Assembly (NCBI RefSeq): GCF_004794465.1
Contig: NZ_SSDJ01000138.1
Location: forward strand, 1-64,000
Length of the DNA stretch: 64,000 bases
Source: Microbacterium sp. K24
Lineage (GTDB): Bacteria > Actinomycetota > Actinomycetes > Actinomycetales > Microbacteriaceae
Direction: 5' to 3'
The position numbers and the translations under genes are program-made. Below are positions 34,128-42,302 of the stretch, piece after piece (the stretch's first letter is position 1; every line of letters begins with the position of its first letter). Below the pieces are notes generated by a model. It saw only the letters and a program-made list of their open reading frames with translations, was not told the origin of the DNA and searched no databases.

Positions 34128-34146
34128 TAAGGCAAGCCTAACAGCG
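34128..34146. promoter_or_regulatory. DtxR/IdeR-like iron box
   Basis: TAAGGCAAGCCTAACAGCG matches 12 of 19 positions of the consensus TTAGGTTAGSCTAACCTAA, including the whole AGCCTAAC core; TAAGGC and GCCTAA form an inverted repeat. It is upstream of the minus-strand oxygenase-like gene and 42 bp before the -10 of the plus-strand DUF262 gene. Confidence 0.6.
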
Positions 34147-34187
34147 ACGGCGGAGCGCTCCTCGGAGGTCAGCCGTGCATAACCGAA

Positions 34188-34193
34188 TAGACT
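34188..34193 (+). promoter_or_regulatory. -10 element (TAGACT) of the DUF262 gene
   Basis: TAGACT gives a leader of about 52 nt that begins with a GGGCGCC/GGCGCCC hairpin (34199-34224) and ends in GGGAGGA before the ATG. Confidence 0.6.
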
Positions 34194-34251
34194 GAGCGGG
34201 GCGCCCGGCGAGTCCTCGGCGCCCGGCGCTACGGGAGGACGAGACACCAGC

Positions 34252-36255
34252 ATGAGCACCGCGACCAACGTCGAGGCGACAGCAGTCAACACGATCGAAT
34301 GGCTCGCGGCAGGGACGACGACCATCGTGGTTCCCGTGTATCAGCGGCAGTATCGGTGGGATATCGGCGGCTGCGAGCGACTGCTCTCCGACGTCCGCGC
34401 GGTGGCCGGCCAGGACGACGCGCATCGCCACTTCATCGGATCGATCCTCTCCGCCGAAGACGGCTCGGAACCCGGCTCCGACCTCATCCTCATCGATGGG
34501 CAGCAGCGGATCACGACCCTGATGCTCCTCGTCGCCGCCCTCCACCACGCCGTCCGCGACACCGATCCGACGATGGCGGCAGCGCTCGAGCGTGTGCTCG
34601 TCCGCCGCGATGCACCGGGGCGCACGAAGCTGCGGCCCCATGCCGCGTGGGCCGAGCTCTACGAGTCCGTCGTGCTCGACCGCCGCGACGACGCCGACCG
34701 CGAATCGCGCTTCGACGACAACTACGCCTTCTTCCGCAGTCAGATCCATGCGGAGGAGGCGCCGCGCATCTGGCGCGGGCTGCAGAAGCTGGAGCACGTG
34801 TCGATCACTCTCGGCGCCCAGGCGAACGCGCAGCAGATCTTCGAGAGCCTCAACTCGACGGGCGAACCGCTGCGCGACGACGAGCTGATCCACAACTACA
34901 TCCTGATGGGGCTCACCCACGCCGAGCAGCTCGATGTGGAGGAGCGGTACTGGCTGCCGATCGAGCGCCACACGGGAGAGGCGATCGGCGCGTTCTGGCG
35001 CCACTACCTCGTGATGACGACCGGGCGCGAACTGGCGGCGAACGGCGAGCACGGGGTCTACAGCGCGTTCCGTCGTTCGTTCCCCCGCGTCGACGTCGCG
35101 CAGCTGCAGGCGGATGCCGAGAACTGGCGGCACTTCGCCGAGATCTACGGCATCCTCCTCGATCCTGCGAAGGAGCAGGATGCCGAGATCGGCCGGCAGC
35201 TCGATTACGTCAACACGTTCGGCCGCTCGACGTACCCGCTGGTCATGAGCGCCTACAGCGACCACGCCCGCGGTGTGATCTCCCGCGACGAGCTGATCGA
35301 GACGCTGGAGTGGATCCAGGCGATGCACCTCCGTCGCACGCTCGTGAACCTGCCCGGTGAGAGGCTCATCGCCCGGCTGTGCCGTGCCCTCACCGGTGGA
35401 CGCGACGCCCTCGCACGCGCCTTCGCCCGGATCACACCGTCGGACGAACGCGTGAGCGCGGTGCTGAAGTACAGCGAGCTCCCGCACGCGGCCTATGTGC
35501 TCGGCCGGCTCGAGGGCGTCGACGACGTCGACGGGTTCGACGTCGAGCACATCGTCCCGGCCGTCCCCGGCGACACCTGGTCGGGCGACGGGGTGCGCCT
35601 GTGGAGCGAGTATTCGGAGGACGAGCAGAACAGCCACCGCGCGCTCGCCCCGACGCTCGGCAACCTCACGCTCCTCGAGCAGCCGCTCACCGAGCGCGTC
35701 TTCGGAGCCTCCTTCCCGGTCAAGCGCGCCGAGGCGTACGTCCGCAGCGACGTCCCCGCGACGCGCGCTCTCGGCGACACCGAGACCTGGGGCACGGCGG
35801 CGATCACACAGCGCACGGTCGCCCTCACCGCTGAGCTCGTGCGCATCTGGGCTCGCCCCGCACTGCCCGAGATCGACGATGACGGCCTGACCCCCATCCT
35901 CGACGCGGTCCGCCGACGCGGCTGGCCCGCCGGGTGGGAGCGCGAGTTCGACTACGTCGAGTACCGCGGGGAGCGCTGGGAGGTTCCCGACGTCAAGTAC
36001 CTCTTCAACCGGGTGTTCCGCCGCGCGTGGACCGACACCCGGGACGCCGCCCTCTCGTACTGCGAGAGCCACGGCGGGCCGATCTACGACGAGATGGCCT
36101 GGAAGGGGCAGTGGGATGAGCTCGACGATTCGCACTTCCTCTACATGGGCTGGGACTCGAACTACATGATGACCGCCGTGCAGGGGGTGCTGGAGGAGTC
36201 CGGCATCGCCTCGGAGGTCTTCGTCAAGTACTCCTATATCGGAAACGTGATGTGA
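34252..36255 (+). CDS. DUF262/DUF1524 protein (GmrSD-like, possible modification-dependent nuclease)
   Basis: A 667-aa protein. The DUF262 (ParB-like NTPase) part holds VPVYQRQYRW near residue 25-35 and the signature DGQQR at 82-86. The DUF1524 His-Me nuclease part carries EHIVP at 432-436 and the Asn of LGNLTLL at 471. An extra C-terminal domain of about 90 residues (GERWEVPDVKYLFNRVFRRA; HFLYMGWDSNYMMTAVQG) is not one I can name. GmrSD and relatives cut DNA with modified cytosines and so restrict some phages; this role is inferred. The gene overlaps the downstream hydrolase by one base (TGATG). GC and codon use resemble neighbours, so recent transfer is not evident. Confidence 0.82.
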   Translation: MSTATNVEATAVNTIEWLAAGTTTIVVPVYQRQYRWDIGGCERLLSDVRAVAGQDDAHRHFIGSILSAEDGSEPGSDLILIDGQQRITTLMLLVAALHHAVRDTDPTMAAALERVLVRRDAPGRTKLRPHAAWAELYESVVLDRRDDADRESRFDDNYAFFRSQIHAEEAPRIWRGLQKLEHVSITLGAQANAQQIFESLNSTGEPLRDDELIHNYILMGLTHAEQLDVEERYWLPIERHTGEAIGAFWRHYLVMTTGRELAANGEHGVYSAFRRSFPRVDVAQLQADAENWRHFAEIYGILLDPAKEQDAEIGRQLDYVNTFGRSTYPLVMSAYSDHARGVISRDELIETLEWIQAMHLRRTLVNLPGERLIARLCRALTGGRDALARAFARITPSDERVSAVLKYSELPHAAYVLGRLEGVDDVDGFDVEHIVPAVPGDTWSGDGVRLWSEYSEDEQNSHRALAPTLGNLTLLEQPLTERVFGASFPVKRAEAYVRSDVPATRALGDTETWGTAAITQRTVALTAELVRIWARPALPEIDDDGLTPILDAVRRRGWPAGWEREFDYVEYRGERWEVPDVKYLFNRVFRRAWTDTRDAALSYCESHGGPIYDEMAWKGQWDELDDSHFLYMGWDSNYMMTAVQGVLEESGIASEVFVKYSYIGNVM

Positions 36256-37511
36256 TGACCGCTGTCGAGACCGTCACCCGCCGCCTGCTCGACCTGACCG
36301 TCGAGGAGCACACGCTCACCGTTCCCCTCGTCTGGGGCGACCCGGCGGATCACCGTACGATCGACGTGTTCGCTGCGGTCGTGTCACGCGAGGGCGGCGA
36401 GTCGCTCCCGTTCCTGGTCTTCCTCCAGGGCGGGCCGGGTCATGAGGCGCCGCGCCCGTTCCACTCCCCTGCCTCGCCCGTCTGGCTCGACGAGGCCCTC
36501 GCCCACTACCGCGTGGTGCTGCTGGATCAGCGGGGCACCGGCCGATCGACGCCGGTCGGGGACGACGACCTCGCCCGGGGCGCCTCGGCAGTGGCCGAGC
36601 ACCTCACGCACCTGCGGGCCGACGCGATCGTCCGCGACTGCGAGGCGCTCCGCGAGCGCCTGGGAGCGGCGACGTGGAGCGTGCTCGGGCAGTCGTTCGG
36701 CGGGTTCACGACGCTGGCGTACCTGTCGACGGATGCCGCGTCCCTGGACCACGTCTACTTCACCGGCGGCCTCAGCGCCGTCGGGCGCCACCCCGACGAC
36801 GTGTACGCCCTCTGCTACGACAAGATGCGCACGGCCTCCGAGAAGTACTACCGCCGGTTCCCCGAGCACCGCGACGCGATGCGCCGTCTCGTCGATCGAG
36901 CGGATGCCGGCGACATCGTGCTCCCCGACGGCGAGGTCGTCTCCCGCTCGCGGCTGCGGTCGCTGGGGTCCGCCCTCGGCACCGATGACGGCTGGCAGAC
37001 CGTGTGGTCCCTCCTGGAGCGCGATCCGCGGTCGAACGCCTTCCGGTACGACCTGATGCACGCGATGCCCTACGACGGCCGCAATCCGATGTACTTCGCG
37101 TTCCACGAGTCGAGCTACGCCGACGGCGACACGACCCGCTGGTCGGCGGAGCGCACCGAGCCTGCGGACTTCCGCGACGACCCGACGCTGTTCACCGGGG
37201 AGCACATCCGGCGGGAGTGGACCGAGACCGTCCCTGCGTTCCAGCCGTGGCGCGAGGTCGCGCTCGAGCTGGCCGAGTTCGCATGGCCGCGCATCTACGA
37301 CGCGGATGCCATCGCAGCCTCGGGCGCGACCGGGGCCGCCGCGGTCTACGTGAACGACGTGTACGTGCCGATGGAGTACTCCCTGGAGACCGCGCGACTG
37401 CTCCCCGGCATCGATCTCTGGGTCACGAGCGAGCACGAGCACAACGGACTCCGGTCCGGCCCCGTGCTCGCTCACCTGATCGACCTCGCGCACGGACGAC
37501 GCGTCCGCTGA
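36255..37511 (+). CDS. Proline iminopeptidase-like alpha/beta hydrolase (S33 family)
   Basis: A 418-aa member of the proline iminopeptidase family. It shows the oxyanion segment LQGGPGHEAPRP, DQRGTGRST, the nucleophile motif LGQSFGGF with Ser147, and the late His in TSEHEHNGLR. Such enzymes remove N-terminal proline or hydrolyse small amides. The ATG overlaps the stop codon of the DUF262 gene, so translation is coupled; a GTG one codon earlier (36252) is possible. Whether the two proteins act together is unknown. Confidence 0.9.
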   Translation: MTAVETVTRRLLDLTVEEHTLTVPLVWGDPADHRTIDVFAAVVSREGGESLPFLVFLQGGPGHEAPRPFHSPASPVWLDEALAHYRVVLLDQRGTGRSTPVGDDDLARGASAVAEHLTHLRADAIVRDCEALRERLGAATWSVLGQSFGGFTTLAYLSTDAASLDHVYFTGGLSAVGRHPDDVYALCYDKMRTASEKYYRRFPEHRDAMRRLVDRADAGDIVLPDGEVVSRSRLRSLGSALGTDDGWQTVWSLLERDPRSNAFRYDLMHAMPYDGRNPMYFAFHESSYADGDTTRWSAERTEPADFRDDPTLFTGEHIRREWTETVPAFQPWREVALELAEFAWPRIYDADAIAASGATGAAAVYVNDVYVPMEYSLETARLLPGIDLWVTSEHEHNGLRSGPVLAHLIDLAHGRRVR

Positions 37512-37555
37512 GGAAGTCCTCCCCGAGGAGGATGACGCCCGGGTCTCCGCCGATC

Positions 37556-37561
37556 TACGCT
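37556..37561 (+). promoter_or_regulatory. -10 element (TACGCT) of a leaderless start
   Basis: TACGCT is 6 nt before GTG 37568, which favours that codon over the ATG at 37571 as the first codon. Confidence 0.55.
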
Positions 37562-37567
37562 GAGTAC

Positions 37568-37837
37568 GTGATGGAGACTCTCGGCGTCATCCTGGCGGTC
37601 ATCGCGGGCGTGGCGATCGTCGTCGCCGTCGTGCACACGTTCTCCACGTTGCCGCTGGAGAAGAAGTACGAGAGCAGCGGCGGCGGGCTCGGCGGAGCCT
37701 TCGATGCCGTCTGGTCGCCCTCCGCGCACGAGGCCGGGATGGAGCGCGACCGGCAGACGCAGCGCACGGCGCCCGCACCCTCGCCCGGCGACCCGCCGGA
37801 CACGATCGACAAGGGTCGCATCACGCTCGACCTCTGA
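37568..37837 (+). CDS. Small single-pass membrane protein
   Basis: An 89-aa protein of unknown function. One N-terminal span (ETLGVILAVIAGVAIVVAVV) is followed by a cytoplasmic or external tail of about 60 residues, with a Gly-rich stretch (SSGGGLGGAFDAVWSPSAHE), an acidic/Arg segment and a Pro-rich end. Similar short proteins occur in other Microbacteriaceae but I know of no assigned role. It converges on rpmE with a shared terminator at 37861. Confidence 0.72.
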   Translation: MMETLGVILAVIAGVAIVVAVVHTFSTLPLEKKYESSGGGLGGAFDAVWSPSAHEAGMERDRQTQRTAPAPSPGDPPDTIDKGRITLDL

Positions 37838-37860
37838 GATTCGGATCGTGCGTGCATGAC

Positions 37861-37894
37861 GAAGGCCCCGCCCTCCGAGGAGAGCGGGGCCTTC
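37861..37894. terminator. Bidirectional terminator before rpmE2
   Basis: GAAGGCCCCGC (37861-37871) pairs perfectly with GCGGGGCCTTC (37884-37894), between the convergent ends of the small membrane gene and rpmE2. Confidence 0.85.
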
Positions 37895-37907
37895 ACAGCG
37901 AACGACC

Positions 37908-38171
37908 TTACTTGGTCGAGCCGCCGAAGCCCTTGAAGCGCTGGTTGAACTTCTCGACGCGACCGGCCGAGTCCATGATGCGCTGCTTGCCCGTGTAGAA
38001 CGGGTGCGAGGCAGAGGAGATCTCGACGTCGATGACGGGGTACTCCACGCCATCCAGCTCGATGGTCTTGCCGCCGTCGACGGGGACCGTCGAACGCGTG
38101 AGGAAGGTCTCGCCCGAGCCGAGGTCGCGGAACACGACCGCCTGGTAGTCGGGGTGAATGTCAGTCTTCAT
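37908..38171 (-). CDS. rpmE2: 50S ribosomal protein L31, type B
   Basis: An 87-aa L31 of the type B class (opening [20 protein letters not shown]), which lacks the CxxC zinc pairs of type A. Type B copies usually replace the zinc-binding form when zinc is scarce, and are then Zur-controlled; here no Zur box is obvious, so it could also be the only copy. The start ATG follows GGAAT with weak pairing. A -10 candidate TAGAAT at 38246-38251 would give a leader of about 66 nt. Confidence 0.95.
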   Translation of the reverse strand: MKTDIHPDYQAVVFRDLGSGETFLTRSTVPVDGGKTIELDGVEYPVIDVEISSASHPFYTGKQRIMDSAGRVEKFNQRFKGFGGSTK

Positions 38172-38238
38172 GGGATTCCTTAGTTGCTGCCCTGGATTGT
38201 GCCAGGGACGAGGGAAGTCTGCGGCGCAGTGAGCACCA

Positions 38239-38250
38239 AGAATCGATTCT
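38239..38250. promoter_or_regulatory. Perfect 12-bp palindrome overlapping the rpmE2 -10
   Basis: AGAATCGATTCT is perfectly symmetric and covers most of the TAGAAT -10 of rpmE2. Its even centre does not fit the known odd-centred Zur boxes, so the binding protein, if any, is unknown. Confidence 0.4.
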
Positions 38251-38280
38251 ATCAGATCCCCACTGTCGCTCAGATCGACG

Positions 38281-39066
38281 TCAGGATGCCGCGCGGGCGG
38301 CGTACCGGCCGTCTTCGCTGTTCAGGGTGATCGGCATTCCGAAGGCCTCGCTGAGCGTATCGGCGGTGAGCGTCTCGGCGATCGGTCCCGCGGCGACGGC
38401 CCGCCCCTCGCGCAGCAGCAGCACGTGCGTGAAGCCGACGGGGATCTCCTCGACATGGTGCGTCACCATGAGCATCGCCGGAGTGGTCGGCGAAGAGGCG
38501 TAGCCGCTGAGCAGAGCGAGCAGCTCCTCACGCGAGCCCAGATCCAGAGACGCCGTCGGCTCGTCGAGGAGCAGGAGCTCGGGATCGGTCATCACGGCGC
38601 GAGCGATCTGCACGCGCTTCTGCTCGCCGTCGCTCAGAGTGCCGAAGGTGCGCTCGGCGAGGTGGTCGAGGCGCCAGTCCCCCAGGACCCGCAGCGCGCG
38701 GCGCTCGTCGATGTCCTCGTAGCTCTCGTTCCACCGTCCGAGCACGGAGTACGCGGCGGTCAGAACGGCGTTGAGCACCGTCTCGTCGCGCGGAACGCGC
38801 TTGGCCATCGCCGACGACGCGAAACCGATGCGCGGGCGCACCTCGAACACGTCGGTCCGGCCCAGGGTCTCGCCCAGGATCGTGACGGTGCCGGCCGTCG
38901 GATGCATGAGCGTGTCGGCCAGCTGGAGCAGCGTGGTCTTGCCCGCGCCGTTCGGACCGAGGATCACCCATCGCTGGTCGTCCGCGGCCTCCCAGGTCAC
39001 GTGATCGATGATGTTGCGTCCTTCACGGCGCACGACGACGTCGGTGAATTCCAGAGCGCTCGGCAT
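38281..39066 (-). CDS. ABC transporter ATP-binding protein (stand-alone)
   Basis: A 261-aa ABC ATPase. It has Walker [10 protein letters not shown], the Q-loop region IGFASSAM, the signature LSDGEQKR (a Gly-to-Asp variant of LSGGQ), Walker [13 protein letters not shown] and the switch His in MVTHHVEE. It resembles the ModF/PhnC-like stand-alone group. No permease or binding protein gene is adjacent, so its transport partner, if any, is elsewhere. The start ATG is 6 nt after a TAGGCT -10 element with no Shine-Dalgarno sequence. Confidence 0.9.
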   Translation of the reverse strand: MPSALEFTDVVVRREGRNIIDHVTWEAADDQRWVILGPNGAGKTTLLQLADTLMHPTAGTVTILGETLGRTDVFEVRPRIGFASSAMAKRVPRDETVLNAVLTAAYSVLGRWNESYEDIDERRALRVLGDWRLDHLAERTFGTLSDGEQKRVQIARAVMTDPELLLLDEPTASLDLGSREELLALLSGYASSPTTPAMLMVTHHVEEIPVGFTHVLLLREGRAVAAGPIAETLTADTLSEAFGMPITLNSEDGRYAARAAS

Positions 39067-39072
39067 GCGTCC

Positions 39073-39078
39073 AGCCTA
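39073..39078 (-). promoter_or_regulatory. -10 element (TAGGCT) of a leaderless start
   Basis: TAGGCT on the minus strand, 6 nt before the ATG at 39066; it overlaps the spacer to the glgA stop codon region. Confidence 0.65.
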
Positions 39079-39083
39079 TCGGC

Positions 39084-40268
39084 TCAGGTGAGGAGCTCCG
39101 CGTAGAGCGCGCGGGTGGTGTCGGCGATCGCACCCCAGCTGAAGTCGGCCTTCGCACGCTCGCGCCCTGCCTCGCCGTACGCGCGTGCGCGCTCCGGATC
39201 CATCGCCACCTCGGTCAGCACGGCCGCGAGATCCGCGACGTACCGGTCCGGGTCGACCGGTGTTCCCGTGCCGTCCTGCAGCTGCTCGATCGGCACGAGG
39301 CGCCCGGTCACGCCGTCCGCGACGACCTCCGGGATCCCGCCGGTCGCGGTGCCGACCACGGCCGCACCGCAGGCCATGGCCTCGAGGTTCACGATTCCCA
39401 GCGGCTCGTACACGGACGGGCAGACGAACGTCGTCGCGGCCGTCAGAATCGCGGACAGCTCGTCGCGCGGCAGCATCCGCTCGATCCAGATGACGCCGTC
39501 CCGACTCTGCTGCAGCAGGCGGACCCCCTCCTGCACCTCCGCCATGATCTCCGGGGTGTCGGGCGCCCCGGCGCACAGCACGAGCTGAACCTCCGGCGGC
39601 AGCAGGCGCGCCGCCTGGAGGAGGTACGGGAGCCCCTTCTGGCGGGTGATACGCCCGACGAAGACGACCGAGGGACGGGCGGGGTCCATCCCGATCGACT
39701 CGAGGAATGCGGCGTCCTGCACAGGACGCCAGCGCTCGACATCGATCCCGTTGTGGATCACGCGGACCTTCGCCGGGTCGACCTGCGGGTAGCTCCGCAG
39801 GATGTCGGCGCGCATCCCGGCGCTCACGGCGATCACGGCCGCGGCGTTCTCGTAGGCGAGCTTCTCGATGCCGCTCGACACGGCGTAGCCGCCGCCGAGC
39901 TGCTCGGCCTTCCACGGACGAAGAGGCTCGAGGCTGTGCGCGGTGAGGACGTGCGGGATGCCGTGCAGCTGCGACGCGAGGTGTCCCGCGAAGTTCGCGT
40001 ACCAGGTGTGGCTGTGCACGATGTCGGCATCCGCGATCGCAGCGACGATCTCGAGATCCGTGCCGAGGGTCTGCAACGCCCCGTTGGCATCGGCGAGCTC
40101 GACGGGCGCCCGGTAGGAGAAGGTGCCCTCCTCGTCGCGGGCCGCGCCGAACGCGCGCACGCGCACCTCGATGCTCTTCCGGAGGGCGGTGACGAGCTCG
40201 GCGACGTGTACACCGGCCCCGCCATAGATCTCCGGCGGGTATTCCTTGGTGATCATCTCGACTCGCAT
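39084..40268 (-). CDS. glgA: Glycogen synthase (actinobacterial GlgA/GlgM type)
   Basis: A 394-aa GT4-fold glycosyltransferase of the short actinobacterial glycogen synthase group. The N-terminal domain opens VEMITKEYPPEIYGGAGVHV. The C-terminal sugar-nucleotide half has VFVGRITRQKGLPYLLQAA and VYEPLGIVNLEAMACG. It elongates glycogen from ADP-glucose or makes maltose 1-phosphate. It is divergent from glgC with 70 bp between start codons. The ATG at 40268 is 7 nt after TAGCGT. Confidence 0.94.
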   Translation of the reverse strand: MRVEMITKEYPPEIYGGAGVHVAELVTALRKSIEVRVRAFGAARDEEGTFSYRAPVELADANGALQTLGTDLEIVAAIADADIVHSHTWYANFAGHLASQLHGIPHVLTAHSLEPLRPWKAEQLGGGYAVSSGIEKLAYENAAAVIAVSAGMRADILRSYPQVDPAKVRVIHNGIDVERWRPVQDAAFLESIGMDPARPSVVFVGRITRQKGLPYLLQAARLLPPEVQLVLCAGAPDTPEIMAEVQEGVRLLQQSRDGVIWIERMLPRDELSAILTAATTFVCPSVYEPLGIVNLEAMACGAAVVGTATGGIPEVVADGVTGRLVPIEQLQDGTGTPVDPDRYVADLAAVLTEVAMDPERARAYGEAGRERAKADFSWGAIADTTRALYAELLT

Positions 40269-40275
40269 GCAATAG

Positions 40276-40281
40276 ACGCTA
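40276..40281 (-). promoter_or_regulatory. -10 element (TAGCGT) of glgA
   Basis: TAGCGT on the minus strand, 7 nt before the glgA ATG; the mRNA should be leaderless. Confidence 0.65.
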
Positions 40282-40326
40282 GCGACTCACTTGTCCAGAC
40301 GCTAGGAACGAGAATGGAGTGGGATC

Positions 40327-40332
40327 TAGGGT
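40327..40332 (+). promoter_or_regulatory. -10 element (TAGGGT) of glgC
   Basis: TAGGGT, 6 nt before the glgC ATG at 40339. It lies 45 bp from the glgA -10 on the opposite strand. Confidence 0.65.
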
Positions 40333-40338
40333 GGAGCC

Positions 40339-41580
40339 ATGTCCGCTCCAAAGAAGGTCTTCGGAATCATCCTCGCCGGCGGCGAGGGCAAGCGTCTCAT
40401 GCCGCTGACGGCCGATCGTGCCAAACCTGCGGTTCCGTTCGGCGGACAGTACCGCTTGATCGATTTCGCGATCTCGAACCTGATCAACTCCGGGCTGCGC
40501 CAGATCGTGGTGCTCACCCAGTACAAGTCGCACAGCCTCGACCGGCACATCTCGCAGACCTGGCGGATGTCGGCTCTCCTGGACTCGTACGTGGCCTCCG
40601 TGCCGGCGCAGCAGCGACTCGGCAAGCGATGGTTCTCGGGGTCAGCGGACGCGATCCTGCAGAGCATGAACCTCATCAACGACGAGAAGCCCGACATCGT
40701 CGTGGTCATCGGCGCCGACCACGTCTACCGGATGGACTTCCGGCAGATGCTGGATGCGCACATCGCCTCCGGGGCGAAAGCCACGGTCGCCGGCATCCGT
40801 CAGCCCCTCGCCCTGGCATCGCAGTTCGGCGTGATCGACGCGGATGCCGAGACGGGCCGCATCAAGCAGTTCCTCGAGAAGCCCACCGACATCGCCGGCC
40901 TCGAGGATTCGCCGCACGAGGTGCTCGCCTCGATGGGCAACTACATCTTCGACGCCGACGCGCTGATCGCGGCGGTCGAGGCCGACGGCGAATCGCCCAC
41001 GTCCGGACACGACATGGGCGGCGACATCGTGCCGTACTTCGTCGACCGGGGCGAGGCCGGCTACTACGACATGAAGCAGAACGAGGTCCCGGGATCCTCG
41101 CCGCGCGACCGCTCCTACTGGCGGGACGTCGGGACGATCGACTCGTTCTTCGACGCCCACCGCGACCTGATCTCGACGCTGCCGATCTTCAACCTGTACA
41201 ACATGGAGTGGCCGATCCACTCGCAGGCGGTCAACTCGCCGCCGGCGAAGTTCGTGCGCGACTCGGTCGGCCGCATCGGCAACGCGATCGACTCGATCGT
41301 CTCGCTCGGATCGGTGCTCTCCGGCACGCATCTCGAGCGCAGCGTGGTCGGTCCCTGGGCGCTCGCGGGCGGCGGCTCGACCATCACGGACTCGGTCGTC
41401 TTCGATCATGTGCGGCTGGGCCAGGGCGCGCGGGTGCACCGCGCGATCCTCGACAAGAACGTCGTCCTCGCCGACGGCGCGACGGTCGGCGTCGACCGCG
41501 AACGAGATCTGGCACGCGGGTTCACCGTGACCGAGTCCGGCATCACGGTCGTCGGCAAGGGCGTCTTCATCGAGCGCTGA
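40339..41580 (+). CDS. glgC: Glucose-1-phosphate adenylyltransferase
   Basis: A 413-aa nucleotidyltransferase that makes ADP-glucose, the committed step of glycogen synthesis. It shows the N-terminal [37 protein letters not shown], and the C-terminal left-handed beta-helix with repeated hexapeptides ([29 protein letters not shown]). It is probably allosterically controlled, as in other bacteria. It is divergent from glgA, so both pathway genes are driven from one 70-bp interval. Confidence 0.97.
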   Translation: MSAPKKVFGIILAGGEGKRLMPLTADRAKPAVPFGGQYRLIDFAISNLINSGLRQIVVLTQYKSHSLDRHISQTWRMSALLDSYVASVPAQQRLGKRWFSGSADAILQSMNLINDEKPDIVVVIGADHVYRMDFRQMLDAHIASGAKATVAGIRQPLALASQFGVIDADAETGRIKQFLEKPTDIAGLEDSPHEVLASMGNYIFDADALIAAVEADGESPTSGHDMGGDIVPYFVDRGEAGYYDMKQNEVPGSSPRDRSYWRDVGTIDSFFDAHRDLISTLPIFNLYNMEWPIHSQAVNSPPAKFVRDSVGRIGNAIDSIVSLGSVLSGTHLERSVVGPWALAGGGSTITDSVVFDHVRLGQGARVHRAILDKNVVLADGATVGVDRERDLARGFTVTESGITVVGKGVFIER

Positions 41581-41610
41581 GCACCCGGTACGAGGCGGGC
41601 GAACGATCGC

Positions 41611-41616
41611 TAGGCT
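41611..41616 (+). promoter_or_regulatory. -10 element (TAGGCT) of serB
   Basis: TAGGCT lies 7 nt before the GTG at 41624; no Shine-Dalgarno sequence is present. Confidence 0.7.
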
Positions 41617-41623
41617 CGAAGCC

Positions 41624-42259
41624 GTGACCTCTGCGCGATTCCTCGTCGTCCTCGATGCCGATTCCACCCTCATCCGCAATGAGGTGATCGAGCTGCTCGC
41701 CGACGAGGCGGGTCGGCGCGATGAGGTCCAGGCGGCGACCGAGGCGGCGATGCGCGGCGAGGTCGACTTCGCCGCGAGCCTCCGTTCGCGTGTCGCAGCA
41801 CTCGAGGGTGTCCCGGTGTCCGCCTTCGCGCGCGTGCGGGCACGCATCGAACCGACCCCCGGCGTGCAGGCCCTCACCGCGGCCGTGCACGAGCGCGGTG
41901 GCGTGGTCGGCGTGGTCTCGGGCGGCTTCCACGAGATCCTCGACCACATCGCGCCCGAGCTCGGCGTGGATCGGTGGCGCGCGAATCGCCTCGATGTCGT
42001 CGACGGCGCGCTCTCCGGTCGCGTCGACGGCGAGATCGTGGATGCGGCCGCCAAGGCGTCGACGCTGAAGGAATGGGCGGCGGAGCTCGGCGTCGCGCCG
42101 CACGCGACGATCGCGATCGGCGACGGGGCGAACGATCTGCAGATGATGAGTGTCGCCGGCCTCGGCCTCGCCTTCAACGCGAAGCCCGCCGTACGCGCGG
42201 CGGCCAGCCTGGTCATCGGTCCTCAGGACCTCGCCGAGGTCGTCGCGCTGCTGCCCTGA
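41624..42259 (+). CDS. serB: Phosphoserine phosphatase
   Basis: A 211-aa HAD-family phosphatase that releases serine from phosphoserine, the last step of serine synthesis. Motif I is DADST with D11/D13; motif II lies in VVSGGFHEI; motif III/IV lies in KEWAAELG and IGDGANDLQMM. It lacks the N-terminal ACT domain of the mycobacterial enzyme, so it is a short form. The start is GTG, fixed by the -10 element 7 nt upstream. It follows glgC by 43 bp but has its own promoter. Confidence 0.93.
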   Translation: MTSARFLVVLDADSTLIRNEVIELLADEAGRRDEVQAATEAAMRGEVDFAASLRSRVAALEGVPVSAFARVRARIEPTPGVQALTAAVHERGGVVGVVSGGFHEILDHIAPELGVDRWRANRLDVVDGALSGRVDGEIVDAAAKASTLKEWAAELGVAPHATIAIGDGANDLQMMSVAGLGLAFNAKPAVRAAASLVIGPQDLAEVVALLP

Positions 42260-42290
42260 GGATGCCGTGGCGGATGTCGGTGACCCCCAC

Positions 42291-42296
42291 TACCGT
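42291..42296 (+). promoter_or_regulatory. -10 element (TACCGT) of a leaderless start
   Basis: TACCGT, 6 nt before the ATG at 42303; a start at 42150 in the same frame would lie inside serB. Confidence 0.55.
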
Positions 42297-42302
42297 CGGC
42301 TC

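Noticed and set aside
38239..38250. Zur box before rpmE2
   Set aside because: The palindrome has an even centre and lacks the spacing of known Zur sites; only the palindrome itself is reported.
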